DNA of 64,000 nucleotides from Chryseobacterium sp. 3008163 (GTDB lineage: Bacteria > Bacteroidota > Bacteroidia > Flavobacteriales > Weeksellaceae). Where the stretch lies: positions 4,340,001 through 4,404,000 of the forward strand of contig NZ_CP033070.1 in the NCBI RefSeq assembly GCF_003669035.1, given 5' to 3'. Positions 45,281-51,991 of the stretch are shown here, one piece after another. A program made the translations under genes and the position numbers. The notes beneath the pieces are model-generated. The model was given only the letters and a program-made list of their open reading frames with translations, did not search any database and had not been told where the DNA came from. Position 1 is the stretch's first letter, and every line of letters begins with the position of its first letter.

Positions 45281-45426
45281 TTTTGTCTAAAATTTTCAGG
45301 CAAAATATTTATAATTAAAGTTTATTTCATATTCAAATTCTCGAATTTTTGATATTTTTACAAAAAACTTACAATCAGAAATTGCTTAAAAAAAATGGAA
45401 AAGCAAGACTCAAATAAAAATCAACT

Positions 45427-45963
45427 ATGAATAATTTAGAGCATAAAAAATTTCCCATCGGAAAATTCCAAGAAAATAATACCAGTTGCGACATTGAGCT
45501 GGAAAGCCATATCAAAGTCATCAAAAATTTTCCTGAAAAACTAAAAAAACTGATTGAAGATTTTTCAGATGAGCAATTAGACACGCCATACAGAGAAGGC
45601 GGCTGGACGGTAAGGCAACTTGTGAATCACCTTGCAGACAGTCATGCGAACAGTTTTATTCGTTTTAAATTAGCTTTAACAGAAGAAAATCCAACAATAA
45701 AACCTTACGATGAAGCAAAGTGGGCAGAACTTCAGGACAGCATAAGTATGCCGGTAAAACCAGCGATGAGAATGCTGAAAGGTATTCATCAAAGATGGTA
45801 TGTCTTATTAAAAACGATGACTAACAAGCAGTTTGAAAAAACTTTCCGCCATCCTGAAAAGGAAGATGACTATAATCTCAGATATTTTTTGGCGCTTTAC
45901 GCATGGCATTGCAATCATCATTTTGCACACATTGAAAACTTAAAGAACGAAAAAGTTTGGTGA
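45427..45963 (+). CDS. Bacillithiol S-transferase-like DinB protein (YfiT)
   Basis: This 178-residue protein belongs to the DinB/YfiT four-helix bundle. The metal ligands are visible as HLADSH (about 66-71) and HCNHH (about 162-166). YfiT-like enzymes, including BstA, transfer bacillithiol to electrophiles. The next two genes are coupled by short overlaps: a DUF1569 protein (GTGA-type) and YtxJ, named for bacillithiol-dependent redox. That context supports a bacillithiol role here; the metal is usually Ni or Zn. Confidence 0.8.
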   Translation: MNNLEHKKFPIGKFQENNTSCDIELESHIKVIKNFPEKLKKLIEDFSDEQLDTPYREGGWTVRQLVNHLADSHANSFIRFKLALTEENPTIKPYDEAKWAELQDSISMPVKPAMRMLKGIHQRWYVLLKTMTNKQFEKTFRHPEKEDDYNLRYFLALYAWHCNHHFAHIENLKNEKVW

Positions 45964-46418
45964 AAAAAAGTCTTCATAACAGCAATGATTTGAATGAAAT
46001 TATCTCAAGAATCTCTCTTCTTTCTGAAAATTCTCATAGAAAATGGGGTAGGATGAACGTTGCCCAAATGTTGACTCATTGCGAATTGATTTTAAAAGTT
46101 CCATTGAAGAAAGTTCATCTTTCTAAGCCAAATTTTATATTCAGAGCAATAGGAATTTTAACTAAAAAAGAAATTCAGATTTTCAATAACGGAATTCCGC
46201 ATAATATGCCGAGTTTTCAAAAACTAATCGTTAATTTTGAGTGTGATTTTAAGGTAGCAAAAAATAATCTTTTGAATACGCTGAACGAATACGTAAAAGC
46301 TTATGAAAATCATAATTTACCTAATGATCACGCACTATTTGGAACGATGAAAGAAAAAGATTGGGGTTTTATGGAATATAAACACCTCAATCACCATTTA
46401 AAACAATTTAATGTATGA
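45960..46418 (+). CDS. DUF1569 family protein
   Basis: This frame is translated from GTG at 45960, overlapping the YfiT-like stop (GTGA); an in-frame TTG at 45957 is the alternative. The 152-residue protein has RMNVAQMLTHCELILKVPLK and later NDHALFGTMKEKDWGFMEYK, matching DUF1569, a DinB-like four-helix family. The His in MLTHCE and in HHLKQF may bind metal. Function is unknown; the coupling to YfiT and YtxJ suggests a bacillithiol-related role. It overlaps ytxJ at ATGA. Confidence 0.7.
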   Translation: MKKSLHNSNDLNEIISRISLLSENSHRKWGRMNVAQMLTHCELILKVPLKKVHLSKPNFIFRAIGILTKKEIQIFNNGIPHNMPSFQKLIVNFECDFKVAKNNLLNTLNEYVKAYENHNLPNDHALFGTMKEKDWGFMEYKHLNHHLKQFNV

Positions 46419-46798
46419 GTTTTTTAGATAAAATATTTGGCGGAAAGGCAGAAGAAAATAAGTCAAAATCTTTTTGGAATTTAATAGAGTCTGAAAAAGA
46501 TTTGGAAGAAGCTATTAAAAAATCGTATTCTGGAAAAATTGCGATTTTCAAACATTCTACGAGCTGTTTTATCAGTAAAACGGTTTTGAAAAATTTTGAA
46601 AAAGAAATTGAAGAGGCTCAGGAGCATGGTGCTACACTTTATTTTTTAGACCTTTTGGCACATAGAAATATTTCGAATAAGATCGCTGAAGATTTCGGGA
46701 TAAGACACGAAAGTCCGCAATTGATTGTCATCGAAAATGGTGACGAAATCAATAATGCATCACATCAAGATATCACTTTAAGCCAGATCACCTCATGA
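46415..46798 (+). CDS. ytxJ: Bacillithiol-system redox-active protein YtxJ
   Basis: This 127-residue thioredoxin-like protein has HSTSCFISKTVLKNFEKEIE at about 47-66: a single Cys in a Ser-Thr-Ser-Cys-Phe context, typical of YtxJ monothiol proteins, which reduce bacillithiolated proteins. The FGIRHESPQLIVIENG segment holds the cis-Pro. It overlaps the DUF1569 stop by 4 bases and the Crp/Fnr start overlaps its stop, so a four-gene transcript is likely. Confidence 0.82.
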   Translation: MSFLDKIFGGKAEENKSKSFWNLIESEKDLEEAIKKSYSGKIAIFKHSTSCFISKTVLKNFEKEIEEAQEHGATLYFLDLLAHRNISNKIAEDFGIRHESPQLIVIENGDEINNASHQDITLSQITS

Positions 46799-47385
46799 GT
46801 AATATGACCAATTATTTAGCAAAAGTTTTTGAAGTTCCCGCAGAACGGTTAAGCCTTTGCAGTGTACAATACGAAACAAAAAAAGTTTCTAAAGGCGAAT
46901 TTTTGTTACAATACGGTGAAGTTTGCCGCAATACATTTTTTGTGGAAAAAGGACTGTTAAGAATGTTTTCTATTGATAAAAACGGTAAGGAGCATATTAT
47001 TCAGTTTGCTCCTGAAAACTGGCTAATTGGTGACCGAAGCAGTCTTTATTTCAGTGAGAAATCAAACTATTATATTGAAGCGGTAGAAGATTCTGAAGTG
47101 TCAGTTTTGCAGCGTGATTTTTTTAATAAGTTGTTGGAAGAATTTCCTAACAGCATTGAAAAAAATGATTTAGTTCTTCAGAAACATGTAAAGAGTTTAC
47201 AAGACAGAATCAATTCTTTATTGGGTGAAACAGCAGAAGAAAGATATTTGAAATTCATCAAAATGTATCCTGATCTGCTTCTCAGGGTTCCACAATGGAT
47301 GGTTGCATCATATTTAGGAATTACACCCGAAAGCTTAAGCCGTGTGAGAAAAGAATTGGCAAGAAAAAATTTTATAACGGATTAA
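46795..47385 (+). CDS. Crp/Fnr-family transcriptional regulator
   Basis: This 196-residue regulator has an N-terminal cyclic-nucleotide-binding-like barrel (about 25-120, FLLQYGEVCRNTFFVEKGLL) and a C-terminal winged helix (about 165-190, MVASYLGITPESLSRVRKEL). It has no FeS cysteine set, so it is not an FNR oxygen sensor. The start overlaps the ytxJ stop (ATGA), so it is cotranscribed with the bacillithiol genes and may regulate them. A close relative is at 57329-57937. Confidence 0.82.
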   Translation: MSNMTNYLAKVFEVPAERLSLCSVQYETKKVSKGEFLLQYGEVCRNTFFVEKGLLRMFSIDKNGKEHIIQFAPENWLIGDRSSLYFSEKSNYYIEAVEDSEVSVLQRDFFNKLLEEFPNSIEKNDLVLQKHVKSLQDRINSLLGETAEERYLKFIKMYPDLLLRVPQWMVASYLGITPESLSRVRKELARKNFITD

Positions 47386-47388
47386 TCA

Positions 47389-47739
47389 TTAATCCGGATT
47401 CAAAATACTTACCAATCGATTCAGATATTCCTGCTCCATCATTACTTTATCGAAAGATTTCTTCGCAAAAACAGGACAGACTTGTTGGTTTGAGTTATGA
47501 TGAAGACTGATGTCGTTTTCAACAAATCCGTCAAAATTGAGGGCGTATTCTTTGATGAATTTATCGATGGTATTTCTTTTAATCTCACAGAGTGTGCTGT
47601 TCTGAATTTTTTGCAAAGAAGTGAGAATGAAAGATTTGTCACCTGTAAAATTGATGATATTGGTAATGAATTTCAGGTTTTCGTGTGGCATGCTGTTCAT
47701 TTCCTGGCGAACAGCATGCGGTTGGTCTTCAAAAATCAT
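47389..47739 (-). CDS. Hypothetical protein
   Basis: A 116-residue protein starting MIFEDQPHAVRQEMNSMPHE, with no signal peptide or membrane segment, probably helical. No family is recognised. It converges on the Crp/Fnr gene (stop at 47385) and follows the flavin-type oxidoreductase gene by 27 bases, so they may be one transcript. Confidence 0.55.
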   Translation of the reverse strand: MIFEDQPHAVRQEMNSMPHENLKFITNIINFTGDKSFILTSLQKIQNSTLCEIKRNTIDKFIKEYALNFDGFVENDISLHHNSNQQVCPVFAKKSFDKVMMEQEYLNRLVSILNPD

Positions 47740-47766
47740 GGCTACATTTTTATAGTTTTAAAAATT

Positions 47767-48272
47767 CTAAATCGTTGCGTTTCCTTCAACACCGTCTGAA
47801 TTGTCAGTTTTATTTCCGGTCACTGCAGCAGCCACAAAACTTAGCATACTCACCAATTTCCCTGCCTTGGTATCCCAATAATAGCTTTCTTTCGGCTCTA
47901 CTCTAATGATCGATACATTCGGATCTTCTTTACCGTCAAACCAGGCATTTGCCATTGCTGACCATTTTTCTTCGATGGTAGTTTTATCTTTATAAATTGA
48001 AGCTTCTCCGTAGATTGACAAGTATTCAGAATTGCTGTTATTCATAAAGAAAAGCTGTACTCTGCGGTCGTCTCTGATTTCAAAATTCTTGTTACTTTCT
48101 TCGCTGCTGATAAACCAAAGATTACCTTCGTCATCAGTTTCCTGAAGCCCCATTGGTCTTGAAGTAATCGGTAAAGTTTCAAGATCTGTAGCAAACATAC
48201 AAATTCTTGCCTTTTCTGAAAGTTCTTTAATTTTTTAATCGCCTCGAGGTGCGTTAGATTTTCTGTTGACAT
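47767..48272 (-). pseudogene. Pyridoxamine 5'-phosphate oxidase-like stress protein, frameshifted
   Basis: The start at 48272 gives MSTENLTHLEAIKKLKNFQK in the first frame. Adding one base at the six-T run 48231-48236 (plus strand) gives AIKKIKELSEKARICMFATD and joins the long second frame, which runs GEASIYKD, WFDGKEDPNVSIIRVEPKES and YYWDTKAG to 47767. That is the general stress protein 26 / pyridoxamine oxidase-like fold, a flavin-binding family. The full protein is about 168 residues. The indel resembles others in the window and may be a data error. Confidence 0.72.
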
Positions 48273-48587
48273 AATATTAATATTTAAGTGTGATTTAATA
48301 AAAAAAGAGAAGTGGTGATTTCTCTTACGTTAGAAAAATATTCTAACTGATTTTTCAACTTCAAAAATCTAACCAAAAATTAAAAAACAGCTCAAAAAAT
48401 GATAATTACTTTAAAATAATTTAAAAATACATTAAATAGTTTAAATATATTGATAAATTATGATTCAAATCATAATTGTTGTAAATTAAGTTTAAGGTTG
48501 TAAGGTTGATTTTACTAAATCAAGTAATGCTTGAAGGGAAATTGGCACAAAATATGTCTTAAAAATTCGATAAACTAATTAAATGAT
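48273..48587. other. Intergenic region without identified features
   Basis: This 315-base region is A/T-rich and lies between the divergent stress-protein and Crp/Fnr genes. It contains short direct repeats of AAGGTTG (TAAGGTTGTAAGGTTGAT) near 48500 but no clear promoter pair or open frame. Confidence 0.4.
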
Positions 48588-49202
48588 ATGAAAACCATTA
48601 GCTGTACTAAATTAGATGAAGATCTTTTAAAAGCTTTCGGAGGTGAAATAAAATCATACAAAGAAGGTGAGAGATTTTTTCAACAAGGTGAAATTCCTTT
48701 GTATTATTTTCAAATTGTAGAGGGAAAAGTAAAGGAAAATAATCAGGATGATGAAGGCCGAGAATTTATACACAATATTTTAGGATCTGGCCAAAGCTTC
48801 GGAGATTCTATGTTATTTATTGACAAAAGATATCCAATCAACGCTGAAGCAATTACAGATTGCAGAGTAATAAAATTGGCTAAACCTAATTTTTTGAATC
48901 TTCTTGAAAAACATCCGGAAACCTCTGTTCAAATCAATTCTTGTATGTCTCAAAGAATGCATTATCAATTTATTATGATGCAAAATTTAGCTTCAAATGA
49001 TCCGGTTATAAGATTGACGGGTTTATTAGAATATTTAAAAAGTTTTCACAGTGACGATATTCCATTATCATTTCAGGTTCAGCTGACTCGACAGCAGATT
49101 GCCAATCTTACGGGACTTCGTGTAGAAACGGTTATCAGAACCATAAAAAAAATGGAGAAAGATTTTACAGTGAAAATTGACAATAGAAAAATTTTCTTTT
49201 AA
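48588..49202 (+). CDS. Crp/Fnr-family transcriptional regulator
   Basis: This 204-residue regulator has a cNMP-like barrel (FFQQGEIPLYYFQIVEGKVK) and a C-terminal helix-turn-helix (TRQQIANLTGLRVETVIRTI). It lacks the N-terminal Cys cluster of FNR. It is closely related to the 50013-50606 protein: the two share the same layout, the same TRQQ(I/L)A(N/S)LTGL recognition helix and the ending K(I/I).NRKIFF. The SDR gene follows 33 bases downstream, probably in the same unit. Confidence 0.82.
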   Translation: MKTISCTKLDEDLLKAFGGEIKSYKEGERFFQQGEIPLYYFQIVEGKVKENNQDDEGREFIHNILGSGQSFGDSMLFIDKRYPINAEAITDCRVIKLAKPNFLNLLEKHPETSVQINSCMSQRMHYQFIMMQNLASNDPVIRLTGLLEYLKSFHSDDIPLSFQVQLTRQQIANLTGLRVETVIRTIKKMEKDFTVKIDNRKIFF

Positions 49203-49235
49203 ATTAATTTAAATCAAAACAAAAGCGAAATATAA

Positions 49236-49979
49236 ATGCAGTTAGAAAACAAATCAGTACTCATCACAGGAGCCGACAGCGGAATAGGAAAAGCAGTGGC
49301 GCTACTGTTTGCTAAAGAAGGTGCCAATGTTTCCATTATGTTTCATTCGGATGAAGAAGGTGCGGCAAAAGTGATGAATGAAATCATTTCTTTAGGAAGA
49401 AAATCAATCATTTTACAAGGCGATATCAATGACTCTGATTTTTGTAAAAAAGCAATTGAAAAAACCGTTTCAGAGTTCGGGAAATTAGATATTTTAATCA
49501 ATAATGCAGGAACTCAATTTCCGTGTGATAGTATTGAAAATTTGGAGGAAGAAAACATTCGTACAACTTTTAATTCAAATATCATCGGGATGATTTTATT
49601 GACAAAAGCTGCATTTCCATATTTAAAAGAGGGCGGGTCTGTAATCAATACTACTTCTGCTACAGCTTATCAAGGTCATGCGGAGCTTTTAGATTATTCT
49701 GCAACGAAAGGAGCAATTGTTTCATTCACAAGATCATTGGCACTACAGTCTAAACCCAAGGGAATTCGGGTAAACGCAGTGGCACCAGGACCAGTGGCGA
49801 CACCACTTACTAAAGAAACTTTTGATGAAGAGGAAGAAGATCAATCTAAACCGCCACTACAAAGAAATGCAACTGAAGAAGAAATTGCTACAAGTTTTCT
49901 TTTTCTTGCATCAGATCAGGCTGTGCAAATCACCGGACAGGTTTTGCATCCCAACGGCGGATTGATTATAAATGGATAA
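49236..49979 (+). CDS. SDR-family oxidoreductase (YghA-like)
   Basis: This 247-residue short-chain dehydrogenase has TGADSGIGKA at the NAD(P) site, NNAG in the central motif, Ser in NTTSATAYQG and Tyr-x3-Lys in YSATKGA. It is like YghA/YhdF-type enzymes that reduce aldehydes or glucose. The substrate is unknown. It follows the Crp/Fnr gene closely and is flanked by a second such regulator on the other strand. Confidence 0.85.
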   Translation: MQLENKSVLITGADSGIGKAVALLFAKEGANVSIMFHSDEEGAAKVMNEIISLGRKSIILQGDINDSDFCKKAIEKTVSEFGKLDILINNAGTQFPCDSIENLEEENIRTTFNSNIIGMILLTKAAFPYLKEGGSVINTTSATAYQGHAELLDYSATKGAIVSFTRSLALQSKPKGIRVNAVAPGPVATPLTKETFDEEEEDQSKPPLQRNATEEEIATSFLFLASDQAVQITGQVLHPNGGLIING

Positions 49980-50012
49980 AAATTCAGATTTAAAAATCAA
50001 AAGCAGGAAGTA

Positions 50013-50606
50013 TCAGAAAAATATCTTTCTGTTTTGTATTTTGAGGATAGCATTTTTCTCCATATTTTTTGTGACTCTGATGACGGTTTCGACGCTTAAT
50101 CCGGTGAGAGAAGCCAATTGCTGACGAGTATATGGAATTTGAAATGAATATTGCGACTGATCCTGATGTTGATTTTTAAGATAATTCATCAACGTTTTGA
50201 GCTTGTTTTCAGGACTTTGAAATGACATGCTTTGCATCATAATGTATTTGTAATACATATTTTCTGAAATGAAATTCAAAGTAGTTTCATACAAATCGGG
50301 ATTTTGTTTTAGAAGCTGTAGATAATTATGTTTTGACAGTCTGATTAATGTACAATCTTCGATGGCAATAGCATTTAAAGGATAAGATTTTGTAGAAAAT
50401 AGGGCAGTTGGCACCAGACTTCCACCTTTAGAAATAATACTCTGAATAAACTCTTTTCCTTGGTCGTTGAAGTTGTTTATTTTCACTTTACCTTTTGTAA
50501 TCTGAAAATAATAGGAAGGTGTGTCGTCTTCTGCAAAAATTATCTCGTTTGCTTTAAAATTTTTATATTCTGCACCATTAGAAAACAGTAGATCTTCATT
50601 AATCAT
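50013..50606 (-). CDS. Crp/Fnr-family transcriptional regulator (paralogue)
   Basis: This 197-residue regulator has the barrel (IIFAEDDTPSYYFQITKGKV) and helix-turn-helix (TRQQLASLTGLSVETVIRVT) seen in the 48588-49202 product, and the same FF tail (KIQNRKIFF). The two converge around the SDR gene. No FeS cysteines are present. Whether they share a target, ligand or both cannot be seen here. Confidence 0.82.
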   Translation of the reverse strand: MINEDLLFSNGAEYKNFKANEIIFAEDDTPSYYFQITKGKVKINNFNDQGKEFIQSIISKGGSLVPTALFSTKSYPLNAIAIEDCTLIRLSKHNYLQLLKQNPDLYETTLNFISENMYYKYIMMQSMSFQSPENKLKTLMNYLKNQHQDQSQYSFQIPYTRQQLASLTGLSVETVIRVTKNMEKNAILKIQNRKIFF

Positions 50607-50897
50607 AAATTGATTTAAAACACTAATTATTATTCCTTGTATTTACTTTAAATAGGGATGTTTTAATAAAATGTAAAGAAAAAATAATTTTTATTAATAG
50701 TGAATTAATATGCTACCACACAGATACCACATAGTTTTTGATTCGAGTTTAATTTAATTTTGACATCTTGATTTCAATCATAAAAAGTCAACGGTATAAT
50801 CTAATATATTTGATGATAATTAATCATTTTATGGTAGAAATATATCTGAAAACTTATTATTAAATAGATGTAATACTTTGAAATGAAAAAAATATAA

Positions 50898-51208
50898 TTG
50901 AGAAATATGATGAAAAATTTGGCAGAAGAGGAAATTATAAGACTTGCTAAAGACAACTCACCGCGCCTTTTGAGTAAATTCAAAACTTCAAATCCGGATT
51001 TTTTTGAAAAACTGGCAGCAATACAAACCAATCTCCAAAATTCGGAGCTGATATTTTGTATTTATCTGAAATTGAATCTAACGACAAAAGAAATTGCGAC
51101 CTACACTTATGTAACCCGAAAGCAATACAAAACAGAAAAAACAGAATCAGAAAAAAACTGAATATCTCTTCATCAGTCGATATCTACAAATGGTTTGATG
51201 AATTGTAG
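50898..51208 (+). pseudogene. Truncated LuxR-type helix-turn-helix regulator, frameshifted
   Basis: The frame reads MRNMMKNLAEEEIIRLAKDN and continues to IATYTYVTRKQYKTEKTES with a stop after 87 residues. Adding one C to CCC at 51115-51117 gives YVTPKAIQNRKNRIRKKLNI, SSSVDIYKWFDEL, the end of a LuxR-type domain like that at the C-terminus of the 3287-4231 regulator. It lacks that protein's membrane part. It may be a soluble HTH protein with an indel or a pseudogene. Flanking sequence upstream (50607-50897) holds no gene. Confidence 0.55.
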
Positions 51209-51214
51209 TTTCAT

Positions 51215-51859
51215 CTAAATCTCATAAATTTCAGAATCTGTAAAAACAAAATACATTCCTTTTTTAGGGATGTTTTTTGTATCCAGACCTGTGAATTCAC
51301 TGAAAGCGGGTAATAGCAGTTGTTTAGAAGTTACAGCAAAACAAGGTAATTTGATTTTCTTCACCGGAGAATTAATAACAAAACCAGGATGAATATGTCC
51401 TGTGATTTGAAATTTAGAATTAGATTTATGAAAATCGTGAACGAATAAAATATCATTAATTTCCAATGAATCTGCTTTAAAATCTAAACACAATTTTTTC
51501 TCTAAAGTTTTCGAAATTCTGTCGTGATTACCTTCTACCAAACAGAATTTGATATCCGAATATTGATTTTTCCATTCACAGAATATATCAACATCAGAAT
51601 TATTTCCTGCGTGCAATAAATCTCCAACAATAATAAATTTCTCAGGCTGAAAATTTTCTATTAAGATAGATAAACGCTCCAAATCATTTTTCATAATATG
51701 ATTCGCCAAAGCAATTCCGTTTTTACGAAAATGTGCGGTTTTTCCGATGTGTAAATCTGAAAAAATTAAAGACTTTTCCTTTTCCCAATACAAAGCTCTT
51801 TGATTAGTTAAAGTGAAAATTTCGTTTTGAATTGTTATGTTTTTGGTCGCTATATTCAT
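51215..51859 (-). CDS. pdeM: Ligase-associated DNA damage response endonuclease PdeM
   Basis: This 214-residue calcineurin-like metallophosphoesterase has DLHIGK (Asp35, His37), GDLLHAG, EGNHDR and TGHIHPG, the dimetal set. PdeM is one of the four genes that travel together with an ATP-dependent DNA ligase and an Lhr-like helicase; that context is met here, with the helicase 132 bases upstream on the same strand. It is cytosolic. The intergenic stretch carries the inverted repeat at 51881-51965. Confidence 0.85.
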   Translation of the reverse strand: MNIATKNITIQNEIFTLTNQRALYWEKEKSLIFSDLHIGKTAHFRKNGIALANHIMKNDLERLSILIENFQPEKFIIVGDLLHAGNNSDVDIFCEWKNQYSDIKFCLVEGNHDRISKTLEKKLCLDFKADSLEINDILFVHDFHKSNSKFQITGHIHPGFVINSPVKKIKLPCFAVTSKQLLLPAFSEFTGLDTKNIPKKGMYFVFTDSEIYEI

Positions 51860-51880
51860 TGAAAATTTCTATTCTCATTT

Positions 51881-51965
51881 TTGTCATTCCGTAGGAATCT
51901 AAGCTATGCTTTATTTATAACGTTGAGATTCCTGCGGAATGACAAAGATTCCTGCGGAATGACAA
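51881..51965. repeat. Inverted repeat with duplicated right arm
   Basis: TTGTCATTCCGTAGGAATCT at 51881-51900 pairs (19 of 20) with AGATTCCTGCGGAATGACAA at 51926-51945. That right arm is then repeated exactly at 51946-51965. The sequence is a near relative of the 43891-43960 element. Such repeats lie between genes in Chryseobacterium and may act on transcript stability. Confidence 0.75.
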
Positions 51966-51991
51966 ACTTTATGGATATTATTTCTCTTTAA

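Noticed and set aside
51953..51965. Reading the tandem ATTCCTGCGGAATGACAA copies as a CRISPR array.
   Set aside because: There are only two copies with no spacer between, and no cas genes nearby.
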